Below, in pieces: positions 33,989 to 40,851 of a DNA stretch of 40,851 bases. The stretch comes from Bradyrhizobium acaciae (GTDB lineage: Bacteria > Pseudomonadota > Alphaproteobacteria > Rhizobiales > Xanthobacteraceae), in NCBI RefSeq assembly GCF_020889785.1, contig NZ_JACMYK010000063.1, positions 1-40,851 of the forward strand, read 5' to 3'. Within the stretch, counting starts at the first letter, position 1. Every line of letters starts with the position of its first letter. The position numbers were made by a program, and so were the translations under genes. Below the pieces are notes generated by a model, which saw only the letters and a list, made by a program, of their open reading frames with translations, was not told where the DNA came from and did not search any database.

Positions 33989-36370
33989 ATGTTTTTTTCG
34001 TTTCGAAGCTGGTCACTGTGGCGCGTGGTGGGGCCTCTGCTGGCCATCGTGCTGCTGCTGGGCGGCCTGACGGCCGGCAGCCTGCAGGTGATGTCCGCGG
34101 TGCGAGCCTATGTTGCCGGCGAGAGCCTCTGGTCGAAGGGGCAGAAGGACGCCATTCACGACCTCCAAATCTATATCAGCACCGGCGCGCCGCTCTATCT
34201 GCAGAAGTTCGATGCCGCGATCGCGGTGCCGCTGGCCGATCGCACGGCGCGGCGCGCCCTGGAAGCGCCAGGCGACAACGATGCCGTGGCCAGGGTCGCG
34301 TTTGCCAAGGCAGGCAATCATGATGACGACATTGGCGGCCTGATCTGGCTGTTCAAATATTTCCGCGCGATGCACCACGTTGCCGGCGCGGTGACGGCAT
34401 GGCGCAATTCGGATGCGCTGCTCGATCAGCTGATCGAGATCAGGAACGATGCCGCGAACGACGCCGCGCTGCACGATCCGTCGGCTGCGACGATCAAGCA
34501 TTGGGCCGAGCGGATCGGCACGGTCGACGCCGCGATGACCACGCTCGCCGTCGATTTCTCCGATCATCTGGGGAAGGCGTCGCGCCAGGTCTCTGCGCTG
34601 CTGCTGCTGGTCAATCTCGTGATCGCGGCCTGCCTTGCCGGGATCGTGCTGGTCCATACGCGGCGGATGCTGTGGCGGCGCTGGCTTGCCGAGACCGCGC
34701 TTGCCGTCGAGAAGGAGCGCGCCCAGCTCACGCTGGCCTCGATCGGCGACGCCGTCATCGTGACCACGCCGGACGATCGCGTCGGCTACATGAACGCCGC
34801 CGCACAGCGGCTGATCACCTCGGGGCAGGACGTGACCGGCTGGCAGCTTTCATCACTGTTCAGCATCGCCGAGCAGCCGGTGCAGGGATCGTTCCAGAGC
34901 GCGGATGTCGATGGCGAAAGCCGCCCGCAGCAGCGGCTGCTGGTCCGCGCGGATCATTCCAGCGTGCCGGTCTCGGTGGTCGAGACCCCGATCGTGCACG
35001 CCGGCGAGCCCGCCGGCCGCGTCATGATCATTCACGACATGACCGCCGAGCGGCGGCTGGTCGAGGAATTGGCGTGGGCCGCCTCCCATGACGCGCTCAC
35101 CGGGCTCGCAAACCGGCGGCAATTCGAGTTCGAGCTGCACAAGACGATGTCGGGCTCGCCGGTCGCCGGCGCCGATCTGATGCTGATCGACCTCGATCAG
35201 TTCAAGATCGTCAACGACACCTGCGGCCACATGGCGGGCGACCGGCTGCTGAAGCAGGTGGCGAGGTTGCTGGCGGCCGAGGTCGGCGGCAGCGGGCTGG
35301 TCGCGCGGCTTGGCGGCGACGAGTTCGGCATTCTGCTGCGCGACGACGGCTCTGCCGCGCATGAGGCGGCTGCCGACGTCGCGGAGCGGATCAGGGCAGT
35401 GGTCGAGCAGTCGAGCTTCGTCCATGAGGGCTCGAGCTTCCGGATCAGCGCGAGCATCGGCCTGGTCGGGCTCGCCGACAGCGCCGGCGTGCAGGACGCG
35501 TTGCGGCTCGCCGACGTCGCCTGTTTCCTCGCCAAGGACAAGGGACGCAACCGCGTCCAGGAGCACCGTCCGTCGGATACCGGCATGGCGGTGCGTGTTG
35601 CCGAGATGAGCTGGGTCAATCGTATCCGCAAGGGATTGGACGAGGGCCGCTTCTGCCTTTACGAGCAGGAGATCCGCCCGCTGAACGGTATGCTGAAGAG
35701 CAACGATCGCCGCGAGCTGCTGCTGCGCCTGCGGGACGAAAGCGGCGCCCTGGTGCCGCCCGGCAGCTTCCTGCCCGCGGCCGAACGCTACGGGCTGATG
35801 CCGCTGATCGATCGCTGGGTGGTTCGTCGCGCCTTCGAGATCATCGCCGAGCGCAAGCATCACCCGCGCAAGATCGCGAGCTACGCGATCAACCTCTCCG
35901 GCGCCACCATCGGCGACGGCGACTTCGTCGACTTTGTCGCCGGGCTGTTTGCCGAGCATGATGTGTCGCCGGCTTTGGTGTGTTTCGAGATCACCGAGAC
36001 CAGCGCAATCTCCAATCTCGACGAGGCGCAGAAGTTCATCGCGCGGTTGCGCGAGATCGGCTGCAGCTTCTCGCTCGACGATTTCGGCACCGGCATGTCC
36101 TCGATCGCGTATCTGAAGCACCTGCCGGTCGACATCATCAAGATCGACGGTTCGTTCGTGAAGGAGATCCTGAACAGCAAGGTCGATCGCGCGATGGTCG
36201 AGATGATCACCAAGACCGCGAAGATCATGCAGAAGCAGGTGGTCGCGGAATTCGTCGAGAGCCTCGCGATCCTGGACGAGCTGCGCCAGATCGGGGTCGA
36301 CTACGCCCAGGGGTACGCGATCGGGAAGCCGGTCCCGGTCCTCACCCTCCGGGAAGAAAAGATAGCCTGA
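33989..36370 (+). CDS. Membrane GGDEF-EAL cyclic-di-GMP enzyme with PAS domain
   Basis: A 793-residue inner-membrane protein. The layout is: membrane segment about 10-30, periplasmic sensor region about 35-200, second membrane segment about 205-230, PAS domain about 245-345, GGDEF about 360-525 and EAL about 540-790. The cyclase motif is intact (RLGGDEFGIL), but the RxxD inhibitory site upstream is absent (GGSG). In the EAL part the signature reads ELL instead of EAL. The other catalytic pieces remain (NLSG, ITETSAI, LDDFGTGMSS, IKIDGSF, and AEFVES where AEGVE is usual). Both activities are therefore possible. ATG 33989 is chosen over TTG 33983. Confidence 0.88.
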   Translation: MFFSFRSWSLWRVVGPLLAIVLLLGGLTAGSLQVMSAVRAYVAGESLWSKGQKDAIHDLQIYISTGAPLYLQKFDAAIAVPLADRTARRALEAPGDNDAVARVAFAKAGNHDDDIGGLIWLFKYFRAMHHVAGAVTAWRNSDALLDQLIEIRNDAANDAALHDPSAATIKHWAERIGTVDAAMTTLAVDFSDHLGKASRQVSALLLLVNLVIAACLAGIVLVHTRRMLWRRWLAETALAVEKERAQLTLASIGDAVIVTTPDDRVGYMNAAAQRLITSGQDVTGWQLSSLFSIAEQPVQGSFQSADVDGESRPQQRLLVRADHSSVPVSVVETPIVHAGEPAGRVMIIHDMTAERRLVEELAWAASHDALTGLANRRQFEFELHKTMSGSPVAGADLMLIDLDQFKIVNDTCGHMAGDRLLKQVARLLAAEVGGSGLVARLGGDEFGILLRDDGSAAHEAAADVAERIRAVVEQSSFVHEGSSFRISASIGLVGLADSAGVQDALRLADVACFLAKDKGRNRVQEHRPSDTGMAVRVAEMSWVNRIRKGLDEGRFCLYEQEIRPLNGMLKSNDRRELLLRLRDESGALVPPGSFLPAAERYGLMPLIDRWVVRRAFEIIAERKHHPRKIASYAINLSGATIGDGDFVDFVAGLFAEHDVSPALVCFEITETSAISNLDEAQKFIARLREIGCSFSLDDFGTGMSSIAYLKHLPVDIIKIDGSFVKEILNSKVDRAMVEMITKTAKIMQKQVVAEFVESLAILDELRQIGVDYAQGYAIGKPVPVLTLREEKIA

Positions 36371-36382
36371 GTCGCCGGAATT

Positions 36383-36403
36383 GTCCCGAATCGGGACCTT
36401 TTT
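36383..36403 (+). terminator. Rho-independent terminator
   Basis: GTCCCGA and TCGGGAC face each other across one base, giving about a 5-bp stem with a 5-base loop, followed by CCTTTTT. It ends the GGDEF-EAL transcript 13 bases after the stop. Confidence 0.75.
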
Positions 36404-36591
36404 GGCCGTTTTAGTCCGCCCGGGGCTGATTCAAGGCTGATTCCCCGGCACTTTCCATCCGAAAAACGTTTAAAAAACCTGTCGTTGCCGGTTTCGTCTC
36501 GATTATGCCTTACTCTAATTCCCTGATATGATGAGTGATCGGTGAATCCCACGTGGGCCGGGTAACAGGCTCCAGAGCACCGAACTTGGGG

Positions 36592-37635
36592 ATGATGGGT
36601 CAACGTACGACGAAAGCTGCCGGGCGTAAGTCGAGCCGCGGCATGTCTCTGGTGGGCAGCACGACGTTCGCCGTGAGCGCGCTCGTCCTGTCGTCTGGCC
36701 TTGCCGCCTGGATGGCCGGCATCGATCCCACCGCTTGGCTTCACGGACCGGCATTCGCCAACACCACCGCCTCATTGAATTTCGACGATCGCTTCGGCTC
36801 ACGATCCACGATCAACACGGCTTCGCTGTATTACCCACTGCGCCGCGGATTCCGTTCGAGCCGCGGCGATTTCAATTCCGAGTTCGGCCAGATCGAAGAG
36901 GCGCTGGGCGGCCAGCTGCGCGACACGCAGACCGAACTGCCGAGCAGCGAGCCGGCGACGGCGTCGGTCGCCGCCACGACCACGGTGACGACGACGTCCG
37001 CAGTGCCGATGCCGCGGTCGCGGCCGGCCGAGGCCAATCTGCTCGCGCGGAACGATCAGCCGCCGCCACCGCAAGCGCCGGTGCAGCAGGGCGACAACCG
37101 GACGTTCCTGCAGAAGATCGCCGACATGATGCCGGGCAAGCTGCAGCTCGCGTCGATCGATCCGAATGACGGATTGCTGTCCGGTCCGAGCCCCGATCTC
37201 GGCAAGCTCGGTTATGACAGCACCACGGCGGTCTACGACATCACCGGCCGCATCGTGTACATGCCCGACGGCACCAAGTTCGAGGCGCATTCAGGCCTCG
37301 GTAATCTGCTCGACGATCCGGCGCATGTGAATGCCCGCAACGCCGGTGCGACGCCGCCCGGCGTCTATGAGATGAAGCCGCGCGAAAAGCTGTTTCACGG
37401 CGTGCCCGCGCTGCGCATGACCCCGGTCGATGGCAGCGATCCGTTCGGCCGCGTCGGCCTGCTGGTCCACAGCTACATGCTCGGACCGAACGGCGACTCT
37501 AACGGCTGCATCTCGGTCAAGCATTACGACAAGTTCCTGCAGGCCTATCGCAGCGGCACCGTCAGGCGCATCGCCGTCGTGATCAGCATCAAGGACGTCA
37601 AGTCCGCCTCGACCCGCGCGGCGTCAAACTCGTAA
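36592..37635 (+). CDS. DUF2778 protein with L,D-transpeptidase-like active site
   Basis: About 347 residues. An N-terminal membrane anchor (about 22-42, SLVGSTTFAVSALVLSSGL) is followed by a low-complexity Pro/Thr/Ala-rich linker (about 110-170). The C-terminal DUF2778 domain (about 215-335) has the expected catalytic pattern: a His in LLVHSYMLGPNGDSNGCISV with the SNGC cysteine. DUF2778 is related to the L,D-transpeptidase-like Tlde1 domain, which acts on peptidoglycan peptides. The start is uncertain: 36592, 36595 and GTG 36535 are all in frame and none has a convincing ribosome site. It probably acts in the periplasm on the cell wall. Confidence 0.8.
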   Translation: MMGQRTTKAAGRKSSRGMSLVGSTTFAVSALVLSSGLAAWMAGIDPTAWLHGPAFANTTASLNFDDRFGSRSTINTASLYYPLRRGFRSSRGDFNSEFGQIEEALGGQLRDTQTELPSSEPATASVAATTTVTTTSAVPMPRSRPAEANLLARNDQPPPPQAPVQQGDNRTFLQKIADMMPGKLQLASIDPNDGLLSGPSPDLGKLGYDSTTAVYDITGRIVYMPDGTKFEAHSGLGNLLDDPAHVNARNAGATPPGVYEMKPREKLFHGVPALRMTPVDGSDPFGRVGLLVHSYMLGPNGDSNGCISVKHYDKFLQAYRSGTVRRIAVVISIKDVKSASTRAASNS

Positions 37636-37817
37636 CCCGCGCGCCGGCGCCGTTCGGCGCATGAAGCCCGTCAACATTCAGTGTCTCCTTAGCCTCCGGC
37701 GCGAAAGCGTCGGGCGATGCGACATGGCGTGATGGAAACGCACCGGCTCTCATGACCCTTTAGCCGAATTTATGCATACTGAATTATCTTTATAAAGTAT
37801 TATAATGCCTCCATTTG

Positions 37818-37846
37818 CAAATTTTTGCACCAAATGTATACATAAA
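37818..37846 (+). promoter_or_regulatory. vanA promoter with ATGTATACAT palindrome
   Basis: -35 TTGCAA (37818-37823), a 16-base spacer and -10 TATACA (37840-37845). The perfect palindrome ATGTATACAT (37837-37846) covers the -10 box. This lies in a strikingly AT-rich stretch (about 37760-37860) that also holds TATGCATA at 37771-37778. GntR/FCD regulators such as the one encoded at 38932 bind this kind of site, so it is probably a repressor operator. Confidence 0.62.
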
Positions 37847-37876
37847 GTATCCAAGGAGATGCTGAAAGGGCGACCG

Positions 37877-38926
37877 ATGTCAAAGTCGTTTCCAATGAAC
37901 GCTTGGTACGCGGCCGGCTGGGACGCCGAGATCAAGCACGCGCTGCTGCCGCGGACGATCTGCGGCAAGCATGTCGTGATGTACCGGAAGGGCGACGGCG
38001 AGGTCGTGGCGCTCGAGGATGCCTGCTGGCATCGCCTGGTGCCGCTCTCCAAGGGCCGGCTCGATGGCGACACCGTGGTCTGCGGCTATCATGGCCTGAA
38101 ATACAATGCGCAGGGCCGCTGCACCTTCATGCCCTCGCAGGAGACGATCAATCCGTCGGCCTGCGTGCGCGCCTATCCCGTCGTCGAGCGTCACCGCTTC
38201 ATCTGGCTCTGGATGGGCGATCCCGCGCTCGCCGATCCGGCGCTGGTGCCCGACATGCACTGGAACCACGATCCGGCCTGGGCCGGCGACGGCAAGACCA
38301 TTCACGTCAAATGCGACTATCGCCTCGTCGTCGACAATCTCATGGACCTGACGCACGAGACCTTCGTGCATGGTTCGAGCATCGGCAATGATGCGGTCGC
38401 CGAAGCGCCGTTCGACGTCACCCATGGCGAGAAGACCGTCACCGTGACGCGCTGGATGCAGGGCATCGAGGCGCCGCCGTTCTGGGCCAAGCAATTGCAG
38501 AAGCCGGGCCCGGTCGATCGCTGGCAGATCATCCGCTTCGAGGCGCCGTGCACCGTCAATATCGACGTCGGCGTTGCGCCGGCCGGATCGGGCGCGCCGG
38601 AGGGCGATCGCTCGCAGGGCGTCAACGGCTATGTGCTCAACACCATCACGCCGGAGACCTCGAAGACCTGCCATTACTTCTGGGCCTTCGTCCGCAATCA
38701 CCGCATCACCGAGCAGCGTCTCACCAGCGAAATCCGCGACGGTGTTGCCGGCATCTTCCACGAGGACGAGATCATCCTGGAAGCGCAGCAGCGCGCGATG
38801 GACGAGAATCCGGACCGCGTGTTCTACAATCTCAACATCGATGCCGGCGCGATGTGGGCGCGGCGCGTCATCGACCGCATGGTGGCGAAGGAAAACCCGC
38901 CGCAGCAGCTGCAGGCAGCGGAGTAG
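37877..38926 (+). CDS. vanA: Vanillate O-demethylase oxygenase subunit (Rieske)
   Basis: A 349-residue Rieske non-heme oxygenase. The 2Fe-2S ligands are seen as CWH and CGYH in ACWHRLVPLSKGRL and VVCGYHGLKY. The mononuclear iron motif is DNLMDLTHETFVH. With VanB it demethylates vanillate to protocatechuate, releasing formaldehyde; related enzymes accept other methoxybenzoates such as syringate. ATG 37877 is chosen (MSKSFPMNAWYAAGWD, with AAAGGG upstream) rather than 37805, whose extra residues lack likeness. It is first of vanA-GntR-vanB. Confidence 0.9.
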   Translation: MSKSFPMNAWYAAGWDAEIKHALLPRTICGKHVVMYRKGDGEVVALEDACWHRLVPLSKGRLDGDTVVCGYHGLKYNAQGRCTFMPSQETINPSACVRAYPVVERHRFIWLWMGDPALADPALVPDMHWNHDPAWAGDGKTIHVKCDYRLVVDNLMDLTHETFVHGSSIGNDAVAEAPFDVTHGEKTVTVTRWMQGIEAPPFWAKQLQKPGPVDRWQIIRFEAPCTVNIDVGVAPAGSGAPEGDRSQGVNGYVLNTITPETSKTCHYFWAFVRNHRITEQRLTSEIRDGVAGIFHEDEIILEAQQRAMDENPDRVFYNLNIDAGAMWARRVIDRMVAKENPPQQLQAAE

Positions 38927-38931
38927 GCGGC

Positions 38932-39678
38932 ATGGCGGAGCGCGAAGCCGAGCGTTCAGTGTCGCAGACGGTGCACGCGCAACTCGCGCTGCGTGAACTG
39001 ATCGTTTCGGGCGGCCTGCGGCCGGGTGAGCGCATCTCGGAATTGCAGGCCGTCGAGGTCACCGGGGTGTCGCGCACGCCGGTGCGGATGGCACTGGTCC
39101 GGCTGGAGGAGGAAGGCCTGCTCGAGGCGATCCCGTCCGGCGGCTTCATGGTCAAGGCATTTTCCGAGCGCGACATTCTCGATTCGATCGAGCTGCGCGG
39201 CACGCTGGAGGGATTGGCCGCACGCTTTGCCGCCGAGCGCGGCGTCTCGTCGCGCGATCTCGAGCCGCTGAAGCAATGCCTCGATGAGATCGACGGCCTG
39301 GTACGGCAGGAGCCGATTTCGATGGAGGCGTTTTCGTCCTATGTCGCGCTCAACGCCCGCTTCCACGTGCTGCTGGCCGAGCTGTCGCGCAGTCCGCCGC
39401 TGATCCGGCAGATCGACCGCGCCTCGGCGCTTCCGTTCGCCTCGCCGAGCGGGTTCGTGATGGCGCAATCGGCCTTGCCCGAAGCGCGTCAGATCCTGCT
39501 GATCGCGCAGGACCATCATCGCGTGGTGGTCGACGCCATCGAGAACCGCGAGGGCGCGCGCGCCGAGGCGATCATGCGCGAGCATGCCCGGCTTGCGGCA
39601 CGCAATCTGCGGCTGGCGCTGCGCAACCGCACCCATCTGGATCTGCTGCCGGCGCTGGCGCTGATCTCGACCGGCTGA
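38932..39678 (+). CDS. vanR: GntR-family (FCD) regulator, VanR-like
   Basis: A 248-residue regulator. A winged HTH (about 10-75: ALRELIVSGGLRPGERISE, VSRTPVRMALVRLEEEGL) is followed by an all-helical FCD effector domain. Position between vanA (5-bp gap) and vanB (12-bp gap) implies autoregulated co-transcription, with vanillate or a similar acid as the likely inducer. The ATGTATACAT site before vanA is the natural target. Symbol given by context only. Confidence 0.85.
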   Translation: MAEREAERSVSQTVHAQLALRELIVSGGLRPGERISELQAVEVTGVSRTPVRMALVRLEEEGLLEAIPSGGFMVKAFSERDILDSIELRGTLEGLAARFAAERGVSSRDLEPLKQCLDEIDGLVRQEPISMEAFSSYVALNARFHVLLAELSRSPPLIRQIDRASALPFASPSGFVMAQSALPEARQILLIAQDHHRVVVDAIENREGARAEAIMREHARLAARNLRLALRNRTHLDLLPALALISTG

Positions 39679-39690
39679 ACGGAGCGCATC

Positions 39691-40671
39691 ATGCGATTCA
39701 TCGAAACCTGGACATCCGCCACGCTGCTCGCTGTGCGCGACCTCACGCCCGGCATCCGCGAATTCCTGCTGCGGCCGGACGATTTCGCCGGCACGCCCTA
39801 TCCCGTCGGCAGCCATATCGATATCGGCGTCACCATCGACGGCCAGCCGCAGACCCGATCCTATTCGCTGGTCGGCGAAGTCGATCCGCAGGGTTTCCGG
39901 ATCGCGGTGCGGCACACAGCGGATTCCCGCGGCGGCTCGCGCTACATGTGGTCGCTCGCGCCGGGCGCGCGGCTCAACATCACGCAGCCCGCCTCGCTGG
40001 TACAGCTCGACTGGACGCGGCGGCAGTTCTGCCTGATCGCGGGCGGCGTCGGCATCACGCCGATCATTGGCGCCGCGCAGGCGCTGGTCCGCCGCGACGT
40101 CGGCGTGACGCTGCACTATGCCGTCCGCACGCGCAGCGATGCGGCCTATCTCGATACGCTCGAGCGTCTGCTCGGCGAGCGTCTCGTCGTCCATGCCGGC
40201 GACGAGGGCAGGCGACTCGACCTCGACGGCGTCTTCGCAGGTCTACCGCAGGATACGATGGCATTGTTCTGCGGCCCGATGCGGATGCTGGATGCGGCGC
40301 GGCGCGCCTGGGAGGCGTCAGGCCGCCCGCTGACTGATCTGCGCTACGAGACCTTCGGATCGAGCGGACTGCTGCCGACCGAGGCGTTCCGCGTGCGGCT
40401 CAGGGACGAGGGAACGGAGTTCGTGATCCCGCGCGACCGCTCGATGCTGGACGTGCTCAACGAGGCCGGCCATGAGGTGATGAGCGACTGCCGGCGCGGC
40501 GAATGCGGCGTCTGTGCGCTCGATGTGGTCGCTGTCGATGGCGAAATCGACCATCGCGACGTCTTCTTCAGCGACCACCAGAAGCAGCAGAGCCGCAAGA
40601 TCTGCGCCTGCGTCTCGCGCGCCCGCGGCACCATCACGGTGGATACTCTGCATCGCGCCGACGCGCTCTGA
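39691..40671 (+). CDS. vanB: Vanillate O-demethylase reductase subunit
   Basis: A 326-residue flavin/NAD/2Fe-2S reductase of the phthalate dioxygenase reductase type. Seen: RSYSLVGE (FMN site), GGVGITPIIGA (NAD site), FCGPMRMLDA, and the C-terminal ferredoxin motif CRRGECGVC with the last ligand in KICACVS. It carries electrons from NADH to the VanA Rieske centre. It is the last gene of the vanA-GntR-vanB unit. Confidence 0.92.
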   Translation: MRFIETWTSATLLAVRDLTPGIREFLLRPDDFAGTPYPVGSHIDIGVTIDGQPQTRSYSLVGEVDPQGFRIAVRHTADSRGGSRYMWSLAPGARLNITQPASLVQLDWTRRQFCLIAGGVGITPIIGAAQALVRRDVGVTLHYAVRTRSDAAYLDTLERLLGERLVVHAGDEGRRLDLDGVFAGLPQDTMALFCGPMRMLDAARRAWEASGRPLTDLRYETFGSSGLLPTEAFRVRLRDEGTEFVIPRDRSMLDVLNEAGHEVMSDCRRGECGVCALDVVAVDGEIDHRDVFFSDHQKQQSRKICACVSRARGTITVDTLHRADAL

Positions 40672-40749
40672 CGCGCGCACTCGCGGCGCGACCGTTCGAT
40701 CGGGGCTAAAGCGTGATCATATTAGGTTGAGCTGGAACGGCGAAGGATC

Positions 40750-40851
40750 ACCTCTCCCCTGGGAGAGGTCGATTTGCGTAGCAAATCGGGTGAGGGGTTA
40801 CGGTCTAACGAGAGAGCAAGAGCCCTCACCCGGATTGCTTCGCAATCCGAC
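40750..40851. repeat. REP-like palindromic element, copy C, cut by the window end
   Basis: ACCTCTCCCCTGGGAGAGGT, then GATTTGCGTAGCAAATC, GGTGAGGGG, GAGAG, CCCTCACCCG and GGATTGCTTCGCAATCC. It has the same order of conserved blocks as copies A and B with a different inner hairpin, and lies after vanB. Confidence 0.85.

Noticed and set aside
1..40851. tRNA, rRNA, CRISPR arrays, phage or transposase genes, defence systems
   Set aside because: Looked for characteristic motifs and repeats by eye and found none; a covariance-model scan would be needed to exclude small RNAs.

Overview
This 40.9-kb window is GC-rich, gene-dense DNA. Family content (glucarate/galactarate catabolism, PilZ and GGDEF-EAL proteins, a CYTH-CHAD protein, DUF2778, vanillate demethylase), several small proteins and dispersed intergenic palindromes point to an alphaproteobacterium of the Bradyrhizobium / Nitrobacteraceae type. 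This assignment rests on remembered family resemblance, not a search. No rRNA, tRNA, CRISPR array, phage, transposase or plasmid gene was seen.

Layout. 0-0.6 kb: 3' end of an alanine dehydrogenase gene with a one-base frameshift. 0.66-0.91 kb: two inverted-repeat elements. 0.94-7.8 kb: an IclR regulator diverging from a tight leuC-leuD-leuB-like operon that runs by overlapping stop/start codons into a complete NMT1/SsuA-type ABC importer. There is no leuA, leuC is frameshifted, and a perfect 16-bp palindrome lies between regulator and operon. 7.8-10.3 kb: three small proteins and a CYTH-CHAD protein. 10.4-18.7 kb, minus strand: a full D-glucarate/galactarate module (MFS importer, LysR regulator, KdgD, GudD, 2-oxoglutarate semialdehyde dehydrogenase, GarD). 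Near-identical promoter/operator blocks precede kdgD and the importer gene. 18.8-22.7 kb: MetX-like hydrolase, fatty acid desaturase, TetR, and an acetylpolyamine-amidohydrolase-type deacetylase. 22.9-28.0 kb: aldose 1-dehydrogenase, aldose 1-epimerase, sugar lactonase, TetR, a decayed DUF1932 dehydrogenase and an SDR. 28.1-30.2 kb: an inverted repeat, a crotonase-fold protein lacking the usual glutamates, and a PilZ protein. 30.3-31.9 kb: a less GC-rich patch with a cupin, a probably frameshifted lipocalin-like gene and about 570 bp without genes. 31.9-37.6 kb: an unknown protein, a methyltransferase, a DOPA-dioxygenase-like protein, a membrane GGDEF-EAL protein and a DUF2778 protein. 37.8-40.7 kb: vanA, a GntR regulator and vanB behind an AT-rich promoter with a palindromic operator. 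The window ends in a palindromic repeat of the same family as those at 12.0 and 17.1 kb.

How the genes fit together. The window is mostly substrate-specific catabolic modules, each with its own regulator. Glucarate or galactarate is imported, dehydrated by GudD or GarD to 5-dehydro-4-deoxyglucarate, converted by KdgD to 2-oxoglutarate semialdehyde and oxidised to 2-oxoglutarate. The aldose dehydrogenase, epimerase and lactonase would make sugar acids from galactose or arabinose; if the non-phosphorylative route is used, it joins the first module at 2-oxoglutarate semialdehyde. The least conventional locus is the IclR-leuCDB-ABC unit. It looks like a repurposed leucine-type isomerase/dehydrogenase set for an imported organic acid, perhaps a citramalate- or citraconate-like compound. 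That is inference, supported by the missing leuA, the linked importer and regulator, and the loss of a substrate-contacting glutamate in the LeuB-like enzyme.
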